Positions 31,501-42,275 are shown, counted from the stretch's first letter. The stretch: DNA of 64,000 nt from Serripes groenlandicus (GCA_031761405.1 JASEVX010000003.1:112275205-112339204), one strand, 5' to 3'. Numbers and translations are program-made. Notes: generated by a model from the letters alone, not told the origin.

Positions 31501-31679
31501 ATGGTAGCTGACAGTTACGGGGATTGCATAAATTCTGATTCATCAGTTTTAGATTAAATGATACTTTTTGTACTGGTAAATTACCAAGGAAACGTCGTTA
31601 TATAACCTAAATAGGCCTACTGTTGAAACAGCGTAAATCACAATTCATACAAACATAGACAGAGCAAAGGAGAGTGAAG

Positions 31680-31889
31680 TTAACCCTTTCCCACATACAT
31701 CAAATTTGCTGTAGAAGACTTTTAAATCATCTAGGTAAAACTTTTGAAATTTTCTAGAAATTAAAATATAATTACTGCATACATTTGTAGTTGAAAACAT
31801 AATGGCAAATGCAGAAATTGGGCATGATTCTACTTTTGCCACAATGTTTTCAAAAGTCGTCTGCTGCAGATACGTCAACATGAAAGGGT
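31680..31889. mobile_element. Family P MITE, right end eroded
   Basis: TTAACCCTTTCCCACATAC on the left; GTCGTCTGCTGCAGATACG then only ATGAAAGGGTGG on the right. Confidence 0.72.
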
Positions 31890-32076
31890 GGCTGATCATT
31901 CTCTAGAGGGATCTTGGTCTGGCCACTATGTTTCTTACTCTATGATTGATTGAACCTGTGAATAAAGACAGCAATGTTTGGCTATGGTCAGCAAAAGCAT
32001 TTAAACCTTTCCTAGATTACTAACACCAATACCATTCCTCTGATATCTATCTGTGCTCATATCTGTTCTAAGTTGC

Positions 32077-32308
32077 TTAACCCTTTCCCTCATATAGACG
32101 CTATCTGACGCCTCTACAGCAGACAGCTTTTTTTAAAAACATAGTGACAAAAGAAGAAATTGGTCTAAACAAGCAATTTCTCCTTTTACCTCAATGTTTT
32201 CCACTTTTAGTCATAGGTTATCCATTAAATTAAAGAGATTTTCTGTTTGTTGGCAAAATATGTTCAAAGTCATTTACTGCAGAATTGTTGTATGAGGGAA
32301 AGGTTTAA
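32077..32308. mobile_element. Family P MITE, complete
   Basis: TTAACCCTTTCCCTCATATAG to ATGAGGGAAAGGTTTAA. It separates exon 6A's flank from the next minisatellite block. Confidence 0.85.
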
Positions 32309-32329
32309 TGATTAGATGGAAGCAAAGGG

Positions 32330-32850
32330 TAAACTAATGGTATGATTAGAAGGGGCCCATTGTATGTTTGGATAGGACCCAGGGAATATCCATTGTATGA
32401 TTAGATTCCAAATTTGATTATAAGATGGGGATCCAGGGAATACCCATTGGATTATCAGATGGGGGGCCCAGGGAATACCCGTTTGATTATAAGATTGGGG
32501 CCCAGGGAATACCCATTGGATTATAAGATTGGGGGCCCAGGGAATACCCATTGGATTATAAGATGGGGGCCCAGGGAATACCCATTGGATTATAAGATGG
32601 GGACCCAGGGAATACCCATTGGATTATCAGATGGAGGCCCAGGGAATACCCATTGGATTATAAGTTGGGGGCCCAGGGAATACCCATTGGATTACAAGAT
32701 GAGGGCCCAGGGAATACCCATTGGATTATAAGATGGGGGCCCTGATAATACAACTTGTATGATTAGATGGGGACCATGTGAATACCCATTGTATGATCAG
32801 AGTAATGCACAATGAACACTCATTGTTTTGTTTGGATGGGGTTATGGGAA
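32330..32850. repeat. Family G minisatellite, fourth block (CCCAGGGAATA subtype)
   Basis: 34-bp units of CCCATTGGATTATAAGATGG then GGGCCCAGGGAATA; about nine near-identical units at 32440-32745. Between exons 6A and 6B. Confidence 0.9.
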
Positions 32851-32866
32851 CTCCCATTTTTAGCTC

Positions 32867-34282
32867 GACTATTCGAAGAATATGAGAGCTTTACTACTCG
32901 CCCCGGCGTCGGCGTCCGGTTAAAGTTTTAGGGCAAGTTGGCATTTTTATTCATAAGTATTTGTGCCAGGGCTTTAATATTTGGAATATAGTTTACATTC
33001 TATACCTTTCTTCGAATTGAATGTTAAAGGTACTTAGTGTGACCTTCTTTTTGGGGTAAAAAACATGATTTTCTGTGGTTAAAGTTTTAGGGCAAGTTGG
33101 ATTTTTTTTTTTTTTTTTTTTTTTTCTCAATAGTTACTTATGCTAGGGCTTTTATATTTGGAATATAATTACATCTAATGCCTGTCTTCATATTGTATGC
33201 TGAAGATTCTGAGTGTGGACCTTCTTTTTGGGGTAAAAGACGTGATTTTGGGTGGTTAAAGTTTTAGGGCAAGTTGGCATTTTCATTTATTTTTTAATTT
33301 TTCTCAATAAGTATTTGTGCTACGGCTTTAATATTTGGAATGTAGTTACATATTATACCTTTCTCCACATTGAATGCTGAAGATGCTGAGTGTGACCTTC
33401 TTTTTGGGGTAAAAAACATGATTTTGGGTGGTTAAAGTTTTAGGCAAGTTGGAAAAAAAAATGTATTTTTTTTTCTCAATAAGTACAATTATGCTATGGC
33501 TTTCATATTTGGAATATAATTACATCTAATACATTTCTTCATATTGTATGCTGAAGATGCTGAGTGTGACCTTCTTTTTGCGGCAAAAGACATGATTTTG
33601 GGTGGTTAAAGTTTTAGGCAAGTTGGCATTTTTATTTAATTTTTTAACTTTTCTCGATAAGTACTTGTGTTAGTGCTTTCATATTTGGAATATAATTACA
33701 TATAATACCTTTCTTCACATTGTATGTTGAAGATGCTGAGTGTGACTTTTTGGGAATAAATAACATGATTTTTGTTTGATTTTGAGAATTTTAGATAAAT
33801 TCATAATTTTTGGTTACATTCCTTTCTAATTGTGATCATTCATTTATCAAATATAATTCTTCGACATATCAAACATGATGTCAAACATTTGGTAAACCTT
33901 TTTTTAAGGTTTTGCTATTTTTAAGCTTGGTCAGTTTTAACATTTGCGTTAAAGTTTCATAATTCAAATCACTTCATACTTCACACATTTGTTAAGGACC
34001 ATCGTACAATTAGGTTAGATAACTCCATTGCATCCTAAATATGGAGTAATGGCCCTTGAATTACTTAGAAAATTTTGCCACAATGTTTTCCACTTTTTGT
34101 CATAGGTTATCCATTCAATTATGGAGATTTTCTATGTTTTGACAAAATAAGTTCAAAGTCGTCTGCTGCAGAATTGCCGTATGAGGGAAAGGGTTAATAG
34201 TACTTAAGTGCAATATAATGAAATAGTGCTTTATCTGAATAAGCGGCATATAGTCGAGCGCGCTGTCCTCCGACAGCTCTTG
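32867..34282. mobile_element. Family H element, second full-length copy
   Basis: Starts TTTTTAGCTCGACTATTCG with hairpin partner GAATATGAGAGCTTT, then CGCCCCGGCGTCGGCGTCCG. Its core is five ~165-180-bp units (GGTTAAAGTTTTAGGGCAAG, TATTTGGAATATAATTACAT, GAAGATGCTGAGTGTGACC). It ends ATAGTCGAGCGCGCTG then TCCTCCGACAGCTCTTG. The core differs from the copy at 14432, so ends are conserved while the tandem core is replaced. A family P half-element lies inside at 34072. Confidence 0.6.
34072..34197. mobile_element. Family P MITE, right half within family H
   Basis: TTTTGCCACAATGTTTTCC through ATGAGGGAAAGGGTTAA. The left half is missing at the hairpin centre. Confidence 0.75.
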
Positions 34283-35900
34283 TATGATTTGATGGCGCTC
34301 TTGAAATATCCATTGTATGCTTAGATTGGTTCACAGTATATACCAATTGTATGATTAGATGGGGCCCAGGAAATATCAATTGTATTATTAGATGCAGGCC
34401 CAGGGAATATCCATTGTATGATTAGATTGATCATCAATAAATAACAATTGTATGATTAGATGGGGGGCCTTGGAATCTCCATTGTATTATTAGATTGATC
34501 ATCAATAAATAACAATTGTATGATTAGAAGGGGGCCTTAGAATATCTATTGTATAATTAGATGGGATCACAGGGAATGTCAAATGTGAGATTAGAGTGGG
34601 CCCGGAGAATATCAATTTTATGATTAGATGGATCAAGAGAAATACCAATTGCATGATGATGAGATGGGGTCCTAACTTGGACCCTTGGAAAATCCATTGT
34701 ATGATTAGATTTATGCACACTAAAAACCCATTGTATAATAAGAGTAGACCATTGGAATATCCATTGTATGATTAGAGTGTACCCTTGGAAAATCCATTGT
34801 ATGATTATAGTTGGCCCTTGGAATATCCATTGTATGATTAGAGTGGGTCCTTAGCATATCCATTGTATGATTAGATGGGACCACAGGCAATACCAATTGT
34901 ATGATTAGATGGGAGCCCATGGAATATTCATTGTATGATAATATTGAGCCATTGGCATATTCATTGTATGATTAGATTGGAGAACAATAAATACAAATTG
35001 TATGATTAGAATTAGCCATTGGCATATTCAGTGTATGATTAGATGGCAGCACAGGCAAAACCAATTGTATGTTTATATGGGGCCCTTGGAAAATCCATTG
35101 TATGATAAGGTGCGGGCCCAGGGAATGTCCATTGTATGATTAAATTATAGCACAAGGAATACCCATTGTATGATTATATTGGGTTCTTGGAATATCCATT
35201 GTATGATTTGATGGGGCATATGGATTACCAATTGTATGAGTATAGTGGACCCTGTAAATATCCATTGGATGATTAGCTTGGGCATATGATTAGAGTGGAC
35301 CCTGTGAATATCCAATGTATGATTAGATGTGGCATATGATTAGAGTGGACCCTGTGAATATCCAATGTATGATTAGATTGATGCACAATGAATATCCATT
35401 GTATGATTAGATTGGGCCCAGAGAATATCCATTGTATGATTAGATGGGGCATAAGGATTACCCATTGAATGATACTATGGATACACAGGGATTATTACCC
35501 TTTAATTGGGAGACAGGGCATACCGATTGCATACTTATATGTGACGGGGAACAATGAAAACCCATTGGATGATTAAATGGAGAACAGGGAATACTCATTA
35601 GATGATTAAATGGGACACGCGGCATACCCATTGCATAATGCAGTGGGATGGGGAACAGGGAATATCCATTGTATTATTTAATGGGGCACAGTGCATACCT
35701 CTTGGAAGATTAAACAGGACACATGACATACCCAGGGGATGATTCAATGGGTAAAAGGGAATATTAATTGGATGATATAACAGGGCACAGGGCATACCCA
35801 TTGCATAATTCAATGAGACCGGGGAGCAAGGGATACCCATTGTTTGAGTTAATTGTGAACAGGTAATTACCCAATGTATTATTACGCAAAATACCATTGT
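34283..35900. repeat. Family G minisatellite, fifth block (diverged)
   Basis: About 48 units of AATATCCATTGTATGATTAG followed by ATGGGGCCCAGG-like text, more diverged than the other blocks. It ends ~90 bp before exon 6B, mirroring the distance of the third block to exon 6A. Confidence 0.85.
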
Positions 35901-35987
35901 TATGATTAGACATTGCACAGCCAGAAATAATAAAAGTCCTGAAGATCTGTTTTAATATCACATGATAAATATTATGTTTTGTTTTAG

Positions 35988-36505
35988 GTGCAAGAACCAA
36001 GAAGCTAGTACCCATCATTTTGGAAAGATGCTCAATGCCAGAAATATTACGTCATGTGACTTGCTGTGATTACACGAAAAAAGATGTGCGAGAATGGTTC
36101 TGGCGGCGCCTTATCTGCTCGTTGAAATCTCAGCTTGACCTTGGACCACAGACGGCCATATATGAAGATCCTCATAAAATAGAAATACTCAGTTTTGACA
36201 CATCATTGGAAGTGAGGTGGTCGGATATAGATAGCTCGGCACCCTCGTCGAATTCTTTGTCATGGTCAATGACAAATTCTGACCAATCAACTTCGACGAG
36301 CAATTCTAACTCTAGTATATCATATACAAGTTCAGACAGCAGTTTTTCACCGTCTGTTTCCATTCAGTCATCAGCAAGTGAGACATCTTCAAATCCGGAT
36401 TACGAAAGAATTGGAAATGTCTCGAAATCAAAAACATCAAGACTCATAAATTTTCTCCGCCCACAGAAGAAGCGTGCAGTGCCTCCGTTTCCGGATCAAA
36501 GTTAA
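35988..36505 (+). CDS. MYD88: MyD88 alternative last exon 6B: end of TIR plus C-terminal tail
   Basis: Acceptor TTTTGTTTTAG^GTGCAAG, phase 1, stop TAA at 36503-36505. It is a paralogue of exon 6A with the same boundaries: GARTKKLVPIILERC, TCCDYT, REWFWRRLICSLKS, then a Ser-rich tail, SETSSNPDYERIGN (NPxY at 397-400 of a 433-residue protein) and KKRAVPPFPDQS. The Ser/Asn-rich middle is in one continuous frame, probably the ancestral state. To be used, splicing must skip exon 6A. Alternatively it could be the original last exon with 6A the later copy. No inactivating change is visible. Confidence 0.9.
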
Positions 36506-36516
36506 TGTGACCATGC

Positions 36517-36762
36517 CGAGGGCTTGGCGTGAAACAGTTGTAAAAAAACGCCTATTTTGAAACCCTGGTTTAGGGGCAATTTTAACCCCTTTGTAAACAA
36601 TGCAAATTTAGGTGCCATTGCTCAGAACGAGCAATGGTACCTAAATTTCCATTGTTTACCAAGAAAAATTATTTAACTCTTATAAAGACATTATGGTGAG
36701 GTGATTAACCTTGGTTAAAAAAATAACAATTTCAGTTACAACCGTTTCACGCCAAGCCCTCG
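36517..36762. mobile_element. Palindromic MITE with ATGC target duplication, in exon 6B 3' flank
   Basis: Ends CGAGGGCTTGGCGTGAAAC and GTTTCACGCCAAGCCCTCG are exact inverted repeats of 19 bp, continuing imperfectly (GTTGTAA/TTACAA). ATGC lies on both sides (36513-36516 and 36763-36766). The centre is a second palindrome, GGTGCCATTGCTC...GAGCAATGGTACC. It starts 12 bp after the stop codon and so probably sits in the 6B 3'UTR. Confidence 0.8.
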
Positions 36763-36792
36763 ATGCTTCATCAAACATCTATACATAGGGAA

Positions 36793-36943
36793 TATTATGT
36801 TGCAGTAGCGATACATGTTTTAGTATTACGATACGAGGTACGTGGATAGTTGATATCTCGTGAGACCTAAGGCCTAGAGAGATGTCAAATTGTCCACACT
36901 TAAGTAGACACTACTAAACCCTGTATCGGTACTGCAACATAAT
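36793..36943. mobile_element. Short palindromic MITE (151 bp)
   Basis: ATTATGTTGCAGTAGCGATA on the left and TATCGGTACTGCAACATAAT on the right are inverted repeats with one mismatch. A matching single end (CATGTATCGCTACTGCAAC) occurs at 14405, just before the family H copy. Confidence 0.6.
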
Positions 36944-36982
36944 TTTACTTTTGTTATATACCATGTTCAACTTTTAAGATGG

Positions 36983-36988
36983 AATAAA
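36983..36988 (+). promoter_or_regulatory. Candidate poly(A) signal for exon 6B
   Basis: AATAAA 478 bp after the TAA stop and beyond the two MITEs; the first canonical hexamer on this strand downstream. Another AATAAA is at about 37020. Confidence 0.4.
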
Positions 36989-37190
36989 GAAAAACAAATA
37001 CAAACTTCTATATTCTAAATAAAGAAATAACATCATTTACAAATAAAAACAATTCTTGATTGGCATGTGTACAACGACCAACTATCACAATTAGAATGCC
37101 GTAAAAACATATTGCAAAGATGTCACATCATGTTTCAGTGACGTACCATTACCGTACTTGGTACCGTATTTGACCTAGTCAAGTCAAATA

Positions 37191-37789
37191 CACAGGTGCC
37201 AGTCGTTTAAAATCTAAAAATAGCATTTGACTATATAAAGGCATAGTTCACGACCAACTCAAGGAGGGTAGGGTCAGGGGGCACGTGTATCGATGGCGCA
37301 TGCGCAGACACTTGGTTCTCTTGAACGCACAGCTACACTCTGGAGTCAAATTTCAAAATGGATGCCTCCGTGTTGTATCCACTTATTTTATTATCGACAC
37401 CAGAAAGCTCGTTTTCTTGTTGTCTAAATTACGGATCGCGTTTATTTGCAAGGCCCAATTAAACAAATCCTTATTTATCTGCCTTACAAATAAAAACATC
37501 ACTGATTACTGAACTCAGAGGTTCGTATTTTAGGATTTTGTACACACCAGCATCAAGAATTGCCACCCTCCGCCATTTTTGAACTCTTCTAACTCTCGCT
37601 TGAAGCAGGGTTGCAAATAGTCGGGGTCAAAAGTTTATATGACGTCACAAGGGTTAAAACTCCTGCCGTTCATGAGGAACCCTTGTAACTCTAGTCGGAA
37701 CTCGGGTTCGTCGTGAACTACGCCATTGATATATAGTCCATATATAGTCAAATGCTATTTTTAGATTTTAAACGAGACTGGCACCTGTG
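37191..37789. mobile_element. Non-autonomous hAT-like element with 8-bp target duplication
   Basis: Ends CACAGGTGCCAGTC and GACTGGCACCTGTG, with inverted repeats extending about 50 bp (GTTTAAAATCTAAAAATAGC / its complement). GTCAAATA is duplicated exactly at 37183-37190 and 37790-37797. An 8-bp duplication with a CA-G terminus is diagnostic of hAT. The 599-bp interior has no transposase. Confidence 0.85.
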
Positions 37790-37799
37790 GTCAAATACG

Positions 37800-39337
37800 G
37801 CATTTTTATCCATTTCTTGGGTGACCCTCTATGAGATTCTTTCAAGCCATGTTAATTGGTCAAGGGGCGAGGCTGTTTTACCTTATATGGCAATAGTGTA
37901 AACTTTACAAATCTTCACCTCAAAAAGTATTAAGCCGATTTAAAGCTCCACTTCCTGAAATGGAGTCAAGCTTATGTCATGGTGAATTGTCCATTGTGCG
38001 TAATTGAATGTATACGTCCGTGTGAGCATGCGTCAACTATTGGCTTTAAATGTATTCTTCCTTTAACCACTGGGCCAATAAGATGAAATTCATAGGAATT
38101 ATCCTCTCATTGTCCTCTCACAAACTCCTTCAAATGGTTAAGATCCATGCATAACTCTGGTTTCCGTGGCAACAGAAAGAAAATACTTTACAAATCTTCT
38201 GCTCCTAAACTGATTGACTGATTTTCAAATAACTTTGTAGAAATATTCATTGACCTTCTATCGGATTCCTACAGCCATCATTAATTGATCGAAAGTTGAG
38301 TCCAGTAGGGGACAGGCATGGCTGTTTTGCAGTATACGGTTTTGGTAAAAACTATAAAAAATCTTCTTCTACTAAAGGCAGTTAAGTGTCCGGCCGATTT
38401 TAAAATAACGTTGTAGAAATATTCCTTTGGTGACTGACCCACCATCAAATTCATTTAAGCCATATTGATTGGTCGAACAACATAGCAGTCAGGGGGCTGT
38501 GGGATGTTTTTGCCTCATATGGCTATAGTCAAAACTTTAGAAATATTCTCCTTCGAAAGTATGGCAAATTTTCAAAAGATTATTTAGAACTATTTTTTGG
38601 TTGACCTTCTATCAAACACTTTCTTGTTGATTGATTTAAAAACATGGCCGCCAGTGGGGCGGGGCTGTTAGTCTTATATTGACTTTAGTGAAATTTAAAA
38701 AGTTTCTGATAGAAGGTCAACCAAGAAACAGTTCTAAATAATATTTTGAAAATTTGACATACTTTCGAAGGAGAATATTTCTAGGGGCTGTTAAGTCTTA
38801 TATTGACTTAAGTGATACTTAAATGGAACTTAAAAAAAATCTTCTTTGACGAAAGTTTGTTGACGATTTTCAAATAATTTTGTGGAAATGATCCTTTGGA
38901 GACTATCTACGAGACACCTTCAAGCAATCTGGGATTTTTTGCATAATCTATAGAATTGTTCATTGAGTAGCCCTCTATCAGATACTTTCAAGTCATGTTG
39001 ATTGATCAAAAAACATAGCCATCAGGGGGCTGGGCTGTTTTGACTTATATGGCTGTAGTCAAAGCTTTAAAAATTATCTCCTCCAAAAGTATGAAGTCAA
39101 TTTTCAAAAATGAATTGTAGAAATGTTCTGTGAGTGCCCCTCTATCGACGCTGATTTTCAAATCATTATGTAGCACCGATCCTTGGGTGACCCTATATGA
39201 GATTTGTTCAAGCCATGTTGATTTTATAAGAAAACATAGCCGCCAGAGGGCGAAGCTGGTTTTCAGTATATGGTAATAATGAGTTAATACTTGTCTAATA
39301 TCAGTGGAGCGATACTGGCCCTCTTGGACATCTTGTT
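37800..39337. mobile_element. Family K element, old copy
   Basis: Eight or so diverged ~170-bp units with the same landmarks as 20091-21320 (GACCCTCTATGAGATTC, AACATGGCCGCCAG, TATATGGCTATAGT). Right end GGAGCGATACTGGCCC...GACATCTTGTTTTA. A segment is inverted: 38537-38620 recurs in reverse complement at 38705-38790. Confidence 0.55.
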
Positions 39338-40374
39338 TTAAGTCTGTACCACAAATACTTAGCCTGTCTAGTCGTTAAATGCGCGCAGTATGACCAGGCT
39401 TATGATGCGGGCACTCCACATGATAGTCCTGAAATTGGCTGTGGACTTTTTCAAACAGAAATCTTAGTACGAATATTTTATAAAAAAAAAAGGCATTAAA
39501 AAAGATTTACAAATACAGTCGACGTTTGTTGCCTATGTTCACATTTCTTCATTTCTCAAGGTTTTCTACACCATACATATCAAAATAAGACTTTTTCAAG
39601 CTTGTCCATGCTTTTCCTGTGATGTTCTTGACGCATATGACTTAAACATCATACCAATCTGAACAACCGGCAATTTAGTTCCAATTTAGATACTTGGATG
39701 AAGACATTTTGGTAAATGTGAAATTGACCATTAGGGAGTCTACATGCATACTTCCTATTTCTGAAATATTACCTTTCACTTTTTTTGTCGATGGATATTT
39801 TTTAAGCAAACGACTCTTAAAATAAAATAACAGATGAATGATACAGATCATGCACTTCTTTGTCTTCAAGTGCCATGCTGTTGTGAACGTATTGTGATCG
39901 AATGAGAAATAATGAGAAATTTCACTGTTGTGTTATTGTGTTCAAATAGACTTCTTTTGCATGTGAGACAGGGTTTATGTGAATTTTATTTTGTTTATGA
40001 CTGAATTTATTGCACACCTGTATATAAATATATTCTATTTTTAATAAGGTTTTCATTAAAAGTTTGTAATTTTATTCGAACTCTTGACTTAAAGGACCAA
40101 CACATCTATACATACATACCTTATAATGTTTTATACGATCAGCTGTAATACGTTTACAACACTCCCGCTGGCGGACTGGAACGGACAGGGCGCTCAGTAT
40201 GCTAGGATAGTTCCCAGATATGTTTTATGTAGAACATAATGGAAATCGATGTTTTTCAAGAGATTGTGCATATATATTCAATGTTGACCGGGCGATTGTG
40301 CATACAGTTGAATGTTGACCGGGCTTAGAAAACAAAAAAGTCATGCCAAACGATAATAGAAGCTTTACAACCAT
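39338..40374. other. Intergenic, nothing recognised
   Basis: No exon, known repeat or symmetry is evident. A short direct repeat (GATTGTGCATA...AATGTTGACCGGGC) lies at 40261-40325. Confidence 0.4.
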
Positions 40375-40602
40375 TTAACCCTTTCCCTCATACGACAATT
40401 CTGCAGCAGATGACTTTGAACACATTTTGTCAAAAAATGGAAAATCTCTATAATTGAATGGATAACCTATGACTAAAAGTGGAAAACTTTGTGGCAAAAG
40501 GAGAAATTGCTCGTTTTAAGCAATTTCTTCTTTTGTCACTGTTTTCAAAAAGCTGTCTGCTGTAGAGGCGTCAGAAAGCGTCTATATGAAGGAAAGAGTT
40601 AA
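40375..40602. mobile_element. Family P MITE, complete
   Basis: TTAACCCTTTCCCTCATACG to ATGAAGGAAAGAGTTAA, hairpin GCTCGTTTTAAGC. Confidence 0.86.
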
Positions 40603-40637
40603 ACATTGTTTCAGATGCATTCTATAAACAGTCTATG

Positions 40638-40844
40638 TTAACCCTTTCCAATATACAAAAAATCTTCAGCAGACGACTTTTAAAACCTCTATGCAAAATG
40701 TTGAGAATCTCTATAAATGGCGATATAATCTTTCTATAAAATTGAAACCATTGTGCCAAAGAATAAATTGCTCATGTTGAACAATTTCTCCGTTTGACAA
40801 AATGTTTTCAAAAGTCGTCTGCTGTAGATGTGGTAAAAGGTTAA
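40638..40844. mobile_element. Family P MITE, diverged
   Basis: TTAACCCTTTCCAATATAC to GTGGTAAAAGGTTAA; the right end has lost about 10 bp. Confidence 0.75.
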
Positions 40845-40864
40845 TTACCAGTATTCACCAGTAA

Positions 40865-41640
40865 ATTAGTCTGATAGCTATGTTTTCAAATATCGTAATT
40901 AGTCTGATATCTATGTTTTCAAATAGCGTAATTAGTCTGATATCTATGTTTTCAAATATCGTAATTAGTCTGATATCTTTGTTTTCAAATAGCGTAATTA
41001 GTCTGATATCTATGTTTTCAAATAGCGTAATTAGTCTGATACATGTATCTATGTTTTCAAATATCGTAATTAGTCTGATATCTATGTTTTCAAATAGCGT
41101 AGTTAGTCTGATATCTATGTTTTCAAATAGCGTAGTTAGTCTGATATCTATGTTTTCAAATAGCGTAGTTAGTCTGATATCTATGTTTTCAAATAGCGTA
41201 ATTAGTCTGATATCTATGTTTTCAAATATCGTAATTAGTCTGATATCTTTGTTTTCAAATAGCGTAATTAGTCTGATATTTATGTTTTCAAATATCGTAA
41301 TTAGTCTGATATCTATGTTTTCAAATAGCGTAATTAGTCTGATATCTATGTTTTCAAATATCGTAATTAGTCTGATATCTATGTTTTCAAATAGCGTAGT
41401 TAGTCTGATATCTATGTTTTCAAATAGCGTAATTAGTCTGATATCTATGTTTTCAAATAGCGTAATTAGTCTGATATCTATGTTTTCAAATATCGTAATT
41501 AGTCTGATATCTATGTTTTCAAATAGCGTAGTTAGTCTGATATCTATGTTTTCAAATAGCGTAGTTAGTCTGATATCTTTGTTTTCAAATATCGTAATTA
41601 GTCTGATATCTATGTTTTCAAATAGCGTCTATATGTGAAA
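40865..41640. repeat. 33-bp satellite derived from a family P end
   Basis: About 23 near-identical units of TATCTATGTTTTCAAATAGC then GTAATTAGTCTGA (33 bp; one unit has a 6-bp insertion near 41040). After the last unit the text runs into AGCGTCTATATGTGAAAAGG and GTTAA, a bona fide family P right terminus, and CTATGTTTTCAAA is part of the family P right arm. Units carry either ATATCG or ATAGCG and either TAATT or TAGTT, in a mixed order. The 252-codon open frame is a by-product of period 33. Confidence 0.92.
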
Positions 41641-41770
41641 AGGGTTAAATATTAGTACTCGCAGGTAATTTAGTTCGATATCAATAATGAGGCGAAATAC
41701 CATGTGAACATAACTCATCAGCATCAAGGGAGTACCTAAGAAAGCACGACCTCAAACTGTAGTAGTTGTT

Positions 41771-42057
41771 GATGTTGATGATTGTAAACGCCGTTTACAT
41801 CACTATTTCTGTCATATCACGGCCGCCAGTTGACATGCCCATGTGTTTCCCTCCTGACTTTCTCACACCAACATTTTTCACGAGTCTTCCAATCAACTGT
41901 TAGCCCATTTTCCACATAGACTGTTGGTAGCCCTTTGGTGGAAGCTTGTCGCATTGATTTTTGTCAAGCATAGGACAGAGTATTGGCCGAGATGGGGGTC
42001 GATCTCACAACCCTGGATTGACAGCCTGCTCCGCTACCGACAGAGCTATCGGAGCTG
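41771..42057 (-). mobile_element. SINE-1, near full length
   Basis: From the 3' side: GTAAACGCCGTTTACATC, CACGGCCGCCAGTTGAC, the ACATAGACTGTTGGTAG block, then the tRNA-like head (minus: GATAGCTCTGTCGGTAGCGG as A box and GTTGTGAGATCGACCCC as B box). Confidence 0.75.
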
Positions 42058-42157
42058 AATGTATATTGTTTTATGGCGCATCGACAGCTAAGGTCATTTA
42101 GCGCGCAATTAAATTTAATTATTCATGATCCCTGGGTAAACAAACCAGTAGTAGGCT

Positions 42158-42275
42158 AGAAAATGTGCCTTGCCCAAGGGCACTCCACCATGACCGTAGT
42201 GCCGCGACTGGGGATCGAACCCGGGACACCCGGTTTCGAAATCCCCGACGCTAACCACTCGACCACTGCGGATTC
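42158..42275 (-). mobile_element. tRNA-derived SINE head (SINE-3)
   Basis: On the minus strand CGCAGTGGTCGAGTGGTTAG (A box, Leu/Ser-like) and CCGGGTTCGATCCCCAGTCG (B box) are well preserved. The following body reads GTGCCCTTGGGCAAGGCAC. A complete tRNA fold is not evident, so I do not call a tRNA gene. Confidence 0.6.

Noticed and set aside
35988..36505. Exon 6B as part of a second, separate MyD88 gene
   Set aside because: No death-domain, box 1 or exon 5 copy lies between 30236 and 35987, and the exon is in phase with exon 5, so alternative last exon is the simpler reading. It remains testable.
40880..41638. 252-codon open frame made of an 11-residue hydrophobic repeat
   Set aside because: It is the translation of the 33-bp satellite. 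The period keeps any stop-free frame open and there is no splice or promoter context.
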